Shown here one piece after another: positions 1 through 7,312 of a DNA stretch of 21,001 nt (positions are counted from its first letter, which is position 1; each line of letters starts with the position of its first letter). The translations under genes were made by a program, and so were the position numbers. Source of the DNA: a virus; the IMG/VR virus record IMGVR_UViG_3300020385_000076, positions 1 to 21,001 of that record. The stretch is one strand, 5' to 3'. The notes below the pieces were generated by a model. That model searched no databases. It saw nothing but the letters and a program-made list of their open reading frames with translations, and was not told the DNA's origin.

Positions 1-146
1 TTTTTCTTTAAATTATACATTAGTGATTTTTTACCAATGTATTTTTTACCTGTGGGTATGTGGGTTGTTTGGTAAATAAAGCCGAACGCTTCTTGTGGAA
101 GGTCGGCTATATCATTAATTTCTTTTTTATTATATAACCATTTCAT
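1..146 (-). CDS. GIY-YIG nuclease, N-terminal fragment cut by window edge
   Basis: An ATG at 146-144 opens a frame with no stop through position 1, giving 48 visible codons. Residues 22-25 read GFIY and residues 36-38 read YIG, ten residues after the IY; this is the paired-strand signature at the start of the GIY-YIG nuclease fold. Lysines follow it (YIGKK). The catalytic Arg and Glu of the family would lie past the window edge, so activity cannot be judged. The start lies 7 bp after the tail fibre stop. Family members in T4-like phages include homing endonucleases (the Seg type) and uncharacterised small nucleases; which this is cannot be told. The fragment uses more C-ending codons (for example GCC GAC, TTC GGC, ACC CAC) than its structural neighbours, a mild hint of separate origin. 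The fold call rests only on this short motif. Confidence 0.68.
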   Translation of the reverse strand, partial: MKWLYNKKEINDIADLPQEAFGFIYQTTHIPTGKKYIGKKSLMYNLKK

Positions 147-153
147 ATTTTAA

Positions 154-2262
154 TTATTTATTTTCTAAATCTTCTATTCTTTTAGTTAAAGATTCTATTA
201 TTTCTTGTTGTTCTTGTAAAGCTTTTACTAATATAGGAGTTAATTTACTATAATCTACACTTAACATATCTCCCTCAGATTCATCTCCTGTGACTAAAAT
301 AGGTAATATATTTCTAATTTCTTGGGCTATAAAACCTACATCATCAGTATAACGTGATTTTGTTTGGTCTTTCCAATCAAATCTACTTGGTTTTAATTGT
401 TTTATATTATTAAGTTGAGATTCTAAAGGTTTAATATTTTCTTTTAATCTTTCATCACTATCGAAAACTGTTGTTTCAGCTTTTATTTTTCCTTTAACAT
501 GTAATGTTATATCAGAACTATCACCTTCACTATTTATTCCACCAATACCAACTCTTAGGTGTTTAGCGTTTCCACCTGATGAGGCAACATTTTGTTTTAA
601 ATGATAAGCATCTATTACTTCCATAGATGCATTTGTTTGATTAAAATGGCTACTAGGAACTCTTAATCTAATAACACCTCTATAAGGTGCGGTTGTATCA
701 TTTTGATTACTAGCATATTCAAAGAAATTAGCTTCAGCTCTTGGACTACCACCACCATTATCTGCAGTACCTCTTCCATCGGTTTTTATTATAAATTTAT
801 TTGAATTATTTTGCAAATAATAGCCAGAAAAATCATCTGCGCCTTTGCAGTAAAAAGAATACTCATGGCCATAAGATTGAAAGCCTACACTATTATCATC
901 CTTAGGCGTGTTATTATTAGTATCAATAGAACCTGTGACAGTGATTGATCCACTTACTAATAAGTTCCTATTAGCTTTTATAATTAAGGTTGGGTCACTA
1001 TGACTTTCACCTGTGGCTGATAAAAATTCTACAGGACCTTTAATTTGTGTGTTTTTATCCTCATTTCCAATAATTAAATTACCTACTCCTGATTGTGAAA
1101 TGTATGAATTAGAACCATCATGTTTTATTTGTAAATCTTTACCATCACCAAATGAAACTATTACATTGTCTTGACAATGTAAATCAGATTCTGATGCATC
1201 CCAATGTATATATTGGTTATTAGTGTTTGAAAACAAATAGAAATCGGGATTGCCTGACCCACCATTTACACCTACATCTACTTGTTGAGAAAATAAAGTT
1301 TTTTCATTGTCCCCATCTAAAGTAAGATGAGTTTGTGGGAGTGGGCTACCTGCAGGCTGAGTATTAAAGATAATGTTTTTTTCTTGAACTGTATTGCCTA
1401 TAATTAAATTACCTACTCCTGATTGTGAAATGTATGAATTAGAACCATCATGGAATATTTGAAGGTCATCTCCTGTACCTAATTTAATTTTATTATTATC
1501 ATTTAAATCAAAGCCAGTAGCTGTAAGGCTACCTACAAATGATTCAGCTGTTATTGTTCCACTTGCACTTATATTACCTGAGGCTGTTATGTGTCCTAAT
1601 ATTTGGACTTCATTTGAAATTAAAGTTCCACTTGAACTTATATTACCTGAGGATGTTATATGACCAAATGTTTGGATTTCATCTGAAATTAAAGTTCCAC
1701 TTGAACTTATATTACCTGAGGATGTTATATTATTAGTTACTTTTAGATTACCTTGTATTTCGACTTTTGGATTAGTATCGTGTATTTTTACTATATCAGT
1801 ATCATTATATCCCAATATTAGATGATTATTATCATCATAAATAAATCCATTATCGTCTGCAGTTCCACCAAAATGGATAGCACCCTCACTAGTACCACCT
1901 GTTGCTTGTGGAAGTTGTAAAAATTTAGTTAATATAGTATTACTTGAACTTATATTACCTGAGGATGTTATATGACCTAACCTATGATGGATTGAACCTG
2001 AAAAACTATGGATATCATCTGATGAATTACCAAATTGATTACTTTCTGTAAGATTTGTTATTAATATATCAGAATAAGAAAATGCATTTAAATTATAAGA
2101 TTCTGCATTTAAAGCAGAAGCTGATATAATACCTACGCATATTTGTTCGCCCGTTTCTGCTAAGTTTAGATTAGAATCTATTAAATGACCAAATTCATCT
2201 TGATCAGGAGTGGCATTACTGACAAAATGGGTTTTAAGGGTTGTTTTAGATTGTATAGCCAT
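154..2262 (-). CDS. Tail fibre protein with S74 intramolecular chaperone domain
   Basis: This 702-residue protein is a probable receptor-binding tail fibre. The C-terminal ~105 residues form a peptidase S74 (endosialidase-type) chaperone domain. SDERLKENI at 602-610 carries the Ser-Lys pair expected for self-cleavage (S602, K607), GFIAQEI is at 643-649, and the trimerising tail around 667-692 contains VDYSKLTPILVKALQEQ. By analogy with the family, the domain folds the trimeric fibre and is then released by cleavage before S602. Residues 177-245 hold three tandem ~23-residue units built on ITSSGNISSSGT, with one more copy near 97-108. Two further repeats at about 258-290 and 368-400 contain HDGSNSYISQSGVGNLIIGN. 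These give the exact DNA repeats listed separately. It is the last structural gene of the run; a 26-bp A/T-only-like gap separates it from the upstream gene. Receptor and host are not predictable. Confidence 0.88.
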   Translation of the reverse strand: MAIQSKTTLKTHFVSNATPDQDEFGHLIDSNLNLAETGEQICVGIISASALNAESYNLNAFSYSDILITNLTESNQFGNSSDDIHSFSGSIHHRLGHITSSGNISSSNTILTKFLQLPQATGGTSEGAIHFGGTADDNGFIYDDNNHLILGYNDTDIVKIHDTNPKVEIQGNLKVTNNITSSGNISSSGTLISDEIQTFGHITSSGNISSSGTLISNEVQILGHITASGNISASGTITAESFVGSLTATGFDLNDNNKIKLGTGDDLQIFHDGSNSYISQSGVGNLIIGNTVQEKNIIFNTQPAGSPLPQTHLTLDGDNEKTLFSQQVDVGVNGGSGNPDFYLFSNTNNQYIHWDASESDLHCQDNVIVSFGDGKDLQIKHDGSNSYISQSGVGNLIIGNEDKNTQIKGPVEFLSATGESHSDPTLIIKANRNLLVSGSITVTGSIDTNNNTPKDDNSVGFQSYGHEYSFYCKGADDFSGYYLQNNSNKFIIKTDGRGTADNGGGSPRAEANFFEYASNQNDTTAPYRGVIRLRVPSSHFNQTNASMEVIDAYHLKQNVASSGGNAKHLRVGIGGINSEGDSSDITLHVKGKIKAETTVFDSDERLKENIKPLESQLNNIKQLKPSRFDWKDQTKSRYTDDVGFIAQEIRNILPILVTGDESEGDMLSVDYSKLTPILVKALQEQQEIIESLTKRIEDLENK
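1071..1122. repeat. 52-bp direct repeat, copy 1 (fibre gene)
   Basis: This segment is identical over 52 bp to 1401-1452, in the same orientation and 330 bp (110 codons) away, so both copies stay in frame. It encodes most of the HDGSNSYISQSGVGNLIIG motif of the fibre. The identity is at DNA level, including third codon positions, which suggests recent duplication or gene conversion rather than only protein-level selection. Confidence 0.95.
1401..1452. repeat. 52-bp direct repeat, copy 2 (fibre gene)
   Basis: Second exact copy of the 52-bp unit at 1071-1122. The flanks diverge at once on both sides (for example TGTTTTATTT after copy 1 and TGGAATATTT after copy 2), so the boundaries are sharp. 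Confidence 0.95.
1615..1661. repeat. 47-bp tandem-type repeat, copy A (fibre gene)
   Basis: This segment is identical over 47 bp to 1684-1730. The period is 69 bp, equal to 23 codons, matching the ITSSGNISSSGT units of the fibre. A diverged copy lies immediately before it near 1555-1592, and a 36-bp partial copy (1942-1977) matches positions 1630-1665. Confidence 0.93.
1684..1730. repeat. 47-bp tandem-type repeat, copy B (fibre gene)
   Basis: Second exact copy of the 47-bp unit, one 69-bp period from copy A. It encodes an ITSSGNISSSGTLIS stretch of the fibre. Confidence 0.93.
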
Positions 2263-2288
2263 TTTATTTATTTATTTTATTATACATA

Positions 2289-4016
2289 TTAAGTGTCCCA
2301 TCTTACAACAAGGGTAGTATCGGTTTCATTTGAGGTTTTTATAGGCTGTCCCAATTTACCTACAACTAATAGTTCATTATTTTCATTATATAATCCTATA
2401 GTTGTAATATAAGGTTTAAAAAGTGAGCCTGTTGCAAAATTTGCAATGTTTTCATCTTTAGAAGATCTTAATTTTCTTGCTGTGGGATTTAATGTATTAT
2501 TATATTCAAATTCATCTATCGTACATTTATATTCATTTTCATAAATTAAATGAGATCCTTGAAATTTAATATTTGTTAACCACTTACTAGATATTCCCCC
2601 TACCGTAAAATCATTAGCTGCTGTGTCTGAAGCATCTAGTATCATACTTCCTATACCATAAGAAGTAATTTTAGGGAGATAAGAAGGGTTTGTAATTGTT
2701 ATTAATCCATGAGAATAAAATATATTTCCTATGTAAGGAGATGCATTTTTAGTTCTATAGTGATTTTGTATTTGGGTTTCATTTAGAGCTTGGTTGTATA
2801 TTTTTATATTGGATAGAGAACCGCTAAACGAATTATTATTATATTTTGATGTTATGTTAGATTGACCACCTATGTAAATATTAGCTTTATTATTTGTAAT
2901 ATTAGAGGTACATTTTTCACTCTGCATAATAGATGTATCTCTATATATATTTATTAAAGATCCTTCACGAACACATACTATATGATAGGGTAAAGTAGGG
3001 TTAATAGATCTATGTAAAAGTACAGAACATCTGTTAGTATTATCCCCATCAGATACTTCAAAATATAGTTCAGTTTTATCTGTTGTTTTTTGTAAATATA
3101 TTTTAAAGGGATATTGATTTCCTGCGTTTATTTCTTGTATTTCTCCGGGGGCCCCATCATATTCAGAAGGACCTGTGATTGTATTTTGGATAGTTGATTT
3201 AGATAAAACGTGTATTAGGGTTTCTTCTCCTTCAAGCGGAATATCATTTTTAACATCTATCCAAAATTCAATAGAATAATTATTATTTTCGTTGAAATTT
3301 AAATTATCGTTGTGAGTAACTTTAATTTCAGATTCTGTGTCAAATGTTATTGAAGGAAAATTAATTTTATCCACTGTGGTAGATAAATTTATTTTAGAAA
3401 AAATTATTTTATTATAATATATATGGTTTAAAAAATAACTATCATCATATTCATAATAAGCAGAATCAGTAGTATAAGATGATAAGTTATTTACTTTAGT
3501 TTCATTATCTATATTTAGATTATATTTTTTAAATCCTTCCTGAGGACCTATATTTAATAAAATTGATCTAGGGTCAGTTACAAAATCATCAATATTTATG
3601 TTTTTATTAATTATGTTTCCGTAAGAATCATCTATGTAGGTTTGCCCATTTAATATTAATTCTAATGAATTTGATTTAATTTTATGGCCATATAATCCTG
3701 AGGGTATAGAAATAATGGTAGCAGATTCATATAGATTTCTTTTATGTTTTAAAAAATTAATATCCCCAAATTTATTACTTAATTTTAATTTATAATTTTT
3801 ATAAAAAAGATGATCTATTTGGTTATATTTTATATTATCTTCTTTAGATAAACCTGAACCTGTAAGGTAAGTATCTATACTGCCTGAATTGTATTTAGAA
3901 TTATAAAATGTTATTTTATTAGCTAATGAAGAGTCAAAAGAAAAATTATATTGTTTGTGAGCATTGAATGGTACTACTGTGTAGTCTTTAGGTAAAAATT
4001 TTTTATAAACTGACAT
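2289..4016 (-). CDS. Structural protein with LamG-like domain and shared C-terminal module
   Basis: This 575-residue protein is not assigned to a named T4 gene. Residues ~228-418 look like a concanavalin/LamG-type jelly roll: YSIEFWIDV at 247-255, PYHIVCVREGSLINIYRD at 343-360, IYIGGQ at 380-385, FSGSLSNIKIYNQALNETQI at 397-416. This is the usual strand order of the fold, ending in the insert that precedes the last helix. The N-terminal ~200 residues are strand-rich with the segment ESATIISIPSGLYGHKIK at 97-114. From ~485 to the end it resembles the end of the next gene upstream (4029-5066), with YITTIGLYN at 536-544 and KLGQPI at 554-559. It sits between that gene and the tail fibre, so a peripheral baseplate or short-fibre role, perhaps glycan binding, is an inference. 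Confidence 0.6.
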   Translation of the reverse strand: MSVYKKFLPKDYTVVPFNAHKQYNFSFDSSLANKITFYNSKYNSGSIDTYLTGSGLSKEDNIKYNQIDHLFYKNYKLKLSNKFGDINFLKHKRNLYESATIISIPSGLYGHKIKSNSLELILNGQTYIDDSYGNIINKNINIDDFVTDPRSILLNIGPQEGFKKYNLNIDNETKVNNLSSYTTDSAYYEYDDSYFLNHIYYNKIIFSKINLSTTVDKINFPSITFDTESEIKVTHNDNLNFNENNNYSIEFWIDVKNDIPLEGEETLIHVLSKSTIQNTITGPSEYDGAPGEIQEINAGNQYPFKIYLQKTTDKTELYFEVSDGDNTNRCSVLLHRSINPTLPYHIVCVREGSLINIYRDTSIMQSEKCTSNITNNKANIYIGGQSNITSKYNNNSFSGSLSNIKIYNQALNETQIQNHYRTKNASPYIGNIFYSHGLITITNPSYLPKITSYGIGSMILDASDTAANDFTVGGISSKWLTNIKFQGSHLIYENEYKCTIDEFEYNNTLNPTARKLRSSKDENIANFATGSLFKPYITTIGLYNENNELLVVGKLGQPIKTSNETDTTLVVRWDT

Positions 4017-4028
4017 TCAATTAACATT

Positions 4029-5066
4029 TTAATAATCTAATTTAACTCTAATAAGAGCTTCTTTTGAAAAATCTTTTGCAATTGGTTGACTTAATTTTGC
4101 TACTGCTACTAATTCATTAGTATCATTATATAATCCAATTGTAGTAATATATACTTTTGGATTATTTTCCATAGTGTTGTATCTTAAATTTCCATTATTA
4201 TCTATAAATGATGGATTAGTAGTAAAATTAAAATCTTGATTTTTTATTCTTGTAAAATAATATTTTGAACTAATTGTTTCTTCACTATCTACTATAAATG
4301 AAGCACCACCACCTATTACATCAACTAATTTTTCATGGTTTTTTGCATTATTATTAGCTGTTGTTGTAGGTATTGCTTCTGCAATATGGTGATCTATTGC
4401 AGCAGGATTTAAAATTATGAAACCACTGTCAGGGTAATATAAACCATAAGATCCACTGTCTGTAACTTGTACTGTTAAGGAACCCGATCTTACACCACTT
4501 GAACCCGAAACAAGATTAAATTGTCTTCCTGCGTTTGTTAATATAGCTGATCCTGTTGATGTAATTGAATCATCTGTTAGGTGGAGAAATCCTAACCCTG
4601 ATCCCGATAATTTTAAATTTAAGGTACTTGTTTTTAAATTATTTTTGTAACGCCCTCTATTTATATTAATTACATAAATATCATCTGGGGTATGTGCGTC
4701 TGTAGCTCCTGCTGTTCCAGGAAATATAAAGTTTTTATTTTCATCCCCAAATACTAATTGACGGTATTGGTTGTAATTAACTTTTGAAGGACTATTACCT
4801 AATGCTGTTCCTGTATTTGTAAAATCTTCGGATCCTCCTCCTGTTTTATGACCATATGCTACTGAATATTGAACACTTGAAGTAGTGGCATCATTATGTA
4901 CATCTATAAAAAATGCACCTTTACTTGTAGGTGTTGTAAAAACTGCCTGAGCTGAAGAAGTAAAGACTGATGTTAATTCATTTACGTTATTAGTCCAAGT
5001 AGATGTGACTACTCTTTGGGTATCATCTACTACATCTCCACCATTATATGATTCTAAGTATGCCAT
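4029..5066 (-). CDS. Structural protein sharing C-terminal module with next gene
   Basis: This 345-residue protein has no assigned function. It is strand-rich and Ser/Thr/Gly-rich, with no signal peptide or membrane segment, as expected of a virion part. Its last ~78 residues (from ~268) parallel the end of the protein encoded at 2289-4016. Both have a DFNF/EFEY segment followed by NP(S/T), then YITTIGLYN (here 306-314), NELVAVAKLSQPI and a closing short VK/VR-x-D tail. The likeness is also visible in the DNA around 4104-4150 compared with 2355-2415. The shared ends suggest a common docking site or a duplication. The start ATG at 5066-5064 has an A/T-only leader without a Shine-Dalgarno motif. 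It belongs to the late structural run; being a baseplate or fibre-connector protein is inferred from position. Confidence 0.55.
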   Translation of the reverse strand: MAYLESYNGGDVVDDTQRVVTSTWTNNVNELTSVFTSSAQAVFTTPTSKGAFFIDVHNDATTSSVQYSVAYGHKTGGGSEDFTNTGTALGNSPSKVNYNQYRQLVFGDENKNFIFPGTAGATDAHTPDDIYVININRGRYKNNLKTSTLNLKLSGSGLGFLHLTDDSITSTGSAILTNAGRQFNLVSGSSGVRSGSLTVQVTDSGSYGLYYPDSGFIILNPAAIDHHIAEAIPTTTANNNAKNHEKLVDVIGGGASFIVDSEETISSKYYFTRIKNQDFNFTTNPSFIDNNGNLRYNTMENNPKVYITTIGLYNDTNELVAVAKLSQPIAKDFSKEALIRVKLDY

Positions 5067-5093
5067 TTTATTTTTATTTTTTATCTTAAATTA

Positions 5094-5780
5094 TTATAGT
5101 ACTGTTGCTTTTTGTCCTGTTTCAGCTTGGTTTATAGCAGAAGCTTCTTTATTAATTTTTACTAAAACAGTTGCCCTTGCTCCTGAATCCATACCTTCAA
5201 CTGTAATTACTGTTATTAATTGTGAATTAGTTCCAAATAATGAAACACCACTTAAAGTTACAAAGTTTAAAGTTTGAAGGTTAGATACTGTTTGGCTAAA
5301 TTTAACTGCTCCATTATATTGGTTTTGGGATGAATTTCCATCTCCACTTCCAAAACTTGAAAATAATCTAGCATCCATTGCAGTAAATATATACCCTGAT
5401 TCTGCTTGGCTATTGTTTCCGTTATAATTTAAAGTTTGTGGTGATATGGAACTTACACCATTTCTACCTAAAGTAATGGTTGAATTTGATATAGCAATTA
5501 TAGGAAGTTGTGTTGTACCTTGAGGTAAAGTAATTAATTTATGTTTCATTATATTATTACCATCAGGAAATGCTTCTAATATTGGCATATTTTCAATTGC
5601 TTCACCTGAATATTGTGAACCATTTGGGTGGTTTTCATTATATAATGAATAATCTATTTCATCATCACCTAATGCAAATTGTGTAATATTAAAAGAACCA
5701 TCATTTTTAGCTAATAATTCGCGACCTTTTTTGGTTAATATGGCGTCTACTGTAATTGAGCTGTTGTCTAAATATCCCAT
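5094..5780 (-). CDS. Unrecognised phage structural-type protein (228 aa)
   Basis: The 228-residue product has a distinctive N-terminus: MGYLDNSS, then VDAILTKKGRELLAKNDGSF (11-30), then ITQFALGDDEIDYSLYN. I believe this opening recurs in structural proteins of other large tailed phages, but I cannot name a family or function. The rest is rich in Ser, Asn, Gly and short strands, with no membrane segment or enzyme motif. The KKGRELLAK-FALGDDEIDY pattern loosely recalls the N-terminal region of P2-type tail fibre proteins that attaches to the baseplate; this is only a suggestion. The gene is preceded by a 49-bp gap, the largest in the window, that contains the 16-bp putative promoter element. 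It may therefore start a transcript for the distal structural genes down to the fibre. Confidence 0.55.
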   Translation of the reverse strand: MGYLDNSSITVDAILTKKGRELLAKNDGSFNITQFALGDDEIDYSLYNENHPNGSQYSGEAIENMPILEAFPDGNNIMKHKLITLPQGTTQLPIIAISNSTITLGRNGVSSISPQTLNYNGNNSQAESGYIFTAMDARLFSSFGSGDGNSSQNQYNGAVKFSQTVSNLQTLNFVTLSGVSLFGTNSQLITVITVEGMDSGARATVLVKINKEASAINQAETGQKATVL

Positions 5781-5790
5781 TGTAATTGTG

Positions 5791-5806
5791 TTTTGTTATA
5801 AATATA
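5791..5806 (-). promoter_or_regulatory. Putative late promoter element (16-mer, copy 1)
   Basis: On the minus strand this reads TATATTTATAACAAAA, ending 10 bp before the ATG of the 228-residue gene. The same 16 bases occur at 19362-19377, 7 bp before another start, and a one-base-longer variant lies at 15953-15969. It sits in the largest intergenic gap of the window. On the plus strand it contains TATAAATA, the T4 late promoter octamer, but facing away from the genes; as read with the genes it is TATTTATA. A transcript begun from it would have a very short leader. Recognition by the gp55-like factor is a guess. Confidence 0.5.
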
Positions 5807-5829
5807 TAATATTTTAAGAAATGTTTATT

Positions 5830-6483
5830 TTATTTTCCATATCCTGCTTTTAATAAAATTTTATTTAAATTAGCTTTTATAGTAGGATGTGTATGTTCTG
5901 GTATAAGTACAAATCCTTTATCACCTACTCCATTAGGTAATTCATTAGATATATCTAAATCTACAATTAAAGTTGGACTTTTTCTTAGTACAGATAATTG
6001 ATGACTAGAATAGGGATAAAAGTATGATGCAGAAACTGTTCTAGTTGCTGTTACTGTGTTAGACCCATCATATATTTCGTAATTATGTGTTGTTGGTTGG
6101 AATATAGATGAAGTTAAATCAGTCTGAAAAAATCTAGTACCTTTTAATTCTGTGGTTGTTATAAATCCATTATAATTTTGATTATTCCCCAAATGTTTTT
6201 CTTCTTCTTCTAAAAAAGTATCATATCGAGCTACATTTCTTGTAACACCTAAATTGAAGGTGTTTGAAGAACCTGTATTTGAATTTACGTGAGGGTAATC
6301 TATTTCCATTGTTCCAATAGATTCTTGTTTATTATTAGGAATACCACGTAAACCTTTTTCAAAGGTAACAAAAAATTTATTAGTATTTTTTGCTATTTCC
6401 CAATAAACTACATTATCATAAAATGATGTTAAACTACTTGTTAGTTGGGGATTTACTTCTTGTCCTTGTGTTGTAAATGCCAT
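5830..6483 (-). CDS. Unrecognised structural-type protein (217 aa)
   Basis: I do not recognise this 217-residue protein. It begins MAFTTQGQEVNPQLTSSLTS and reads as a compact soluble beta-rich protein: FYDNVVYWEIAK at ~22-33, FFVTFEKGLRGIP at ~37-49, SVLRKSPTLIVDLDIS at ~164-179 and a Lys-rich end (LNKILLKAGYGK). There are no membrane segments, coiled coils or enzyme motifs. It lies 3 bp after the stop-side neighbour boundary with the 271-residue gene and belongs to the same minus-strand run, so it is probably co-transcribed with, and incorporated near, the large baseplate protein. A peripheral baseplate role comparable to T4 gp8 to gp11 is conceivable by position only. Confidence 0.5.
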   Translation of the reverse strand: MAFTTQGQEVNPQLTSSLTSFYDNVVYWEIAKNTNKFFVTFEKGLRGIPNNKQESIGTMEIDYPHVNSNTGSSNTFNLGVTRNVARYDTFLEEEEKHLGNNQNYNGFITTTELKGTRFFQTDLTSSIFQPTTHNYEIYDGSNTVTATRTVSASYFYPYSSHQLSVLRKSPTLIVDLDISNELPNGVGDKGFVLIPEHTHPTIKANLNKILLKAGYGK

Positions 6484-6486
6484 AAT

Positions 6487-7302
6487 TTAAAGTTGTTTTA
6501 GGTTGATAGAAAAAGTTCCTGGATTAATAGATGGTGGGGTATCTGATGATGTTAATGGGTTTAATGATGTGATATTACCAATACTATTACCATATAGAGA
6601 TAATTCACTTGGAAATTCAGCTATAGTAGTAATTGTATTCTCCGTAAATAAACTAGCACTTCCAGATGCTGTTGTACCAAACCCAAACATACCTCCACCT
6701 GGAGCTGATCCTGATGCTATATTGTCAGTTAATATTCCTTTTTGGTCTCTTATTCCGTAACCACCAAATACTCCATCTTCATGTCCTTCAGTATTTGCAG
6801 TGTAAGCATATAACTTCATTAATAAACCTTGATTAAATTTAACATGATGGAATTCTTTTAACTGAGCAGCAGTTGCTATATCTAATATTTTAGTAACTAT
6901 TTTAGATCCTTCTGGAAAATTATCTGATATTAAACGTCTAAATGATTCTTTTTTTCCTTCAGTTTCATTAAATTGTTCAAATGATAATTTAGTTGATTCT
7001 AAAGTATCTAAATCAACTAAAAGGACTTCATTTATAGTTATATAACTATGATTTTTTATTTCAACTAATGGATCTAATGATCCTGTAGCTTCACCTTCCT
7101 GTATATTATTACCTATAAATAAAGCACATATTTTATTTTCTATAATAGGTTTAAGACCATAAGGGTATTGAGTATCTCCTTCGGTAAAATAATTAATTTG
7201 AGTTCCTGTTATTTTAGACCCTTCATAGCGAGGATTTTTCCACGAAGCCATATCTAAAAGACTATCATTAAATTCTATATCAAAACTTTTACTTACTGCC
7301 AT
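6487..7302 (-). CDS. Unrecognised structural-type protein (271 aa)
   Basis: This 271-residue protein is unfamiliar. The opening MAVSKSFDIEFNDSLLDMAS is followed by a region with regular strands: a KSFDIEF strand, ICALFIGNN at ~58-66, and YITINEVLLVDLDT at ~86-99. A helical stretch around 117-175 contains SFRRLISDNFPEGSKIVTKI and then FHHVKFNQGLLMKLYAYT. The C-terminal third is low-complexity, Gly/Ser/Thr-rich (ASGSAPGGGMFGFGTTASGS), typical of exposed or flexible virion segments. It is separated from the giant upstream gene by 10 bp and from the downstream gene by 3 bp. Assembly with that large protein is inferred from this tight linkage; nothing in the sequence shows an enzymatic role. Confidence 0.5.
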   Translation of the reverse strand: MAVSKSFDIEFNDSLLDMASWKNPRYEGSKITGTQINYFTEGDTQYPYGLKPIIENKICALFIGNNIQEGEATGSLDPLVEIKNHSYITINEVLLVDLDTLESTKLSFEQFNETEGKKESFRRLISDNFPEGSKIVTKILDIATAAQLKEFHHVKFNQGLLMKLYAYTANTEGHEDGVFGGYGIRDQKGILTDNIASGSAPGGGMFGFGTTASGSASLFTENTITTIAEFPSELSLYGNSIGNITSLNPLTSSDTPPSINPGTFSINLKQL

Positions 7303-7312
7303 TTTTAAGGAT

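Noticed and set aside
80-108. Hairpin AGCCGA/TCGGCT with inner CTTC/GAAG pairing
   Set aside because: Interrupted stem, no clear T-run on either side, and inside the GIY-YIG coding frame; probably chance in a locally GC-richer stretch.
1539-1736. Plus-strand ORF of Leu/Tyr-rich repeats
   Set aside because: It is the antisense of the fibre repeats; composition is a by-product of the repeated minus-strand codons, with no plausible family.
1555-1977. CRISPR-like spaced repeats
   Set aside because: The repeats keep frame, encode ITSSGNISSSGT units and the parts between are coding variants of the same unit, so this is a protein repeat.
5005-5277. Plus-strand ORFs here and at 6503-6760, 11001-11282, 14349-14555, 15291-15584 and 16800-17030
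   Set aside because: All are antisense to well-supported minus-strand genes, without family motifs or their own leader signals.
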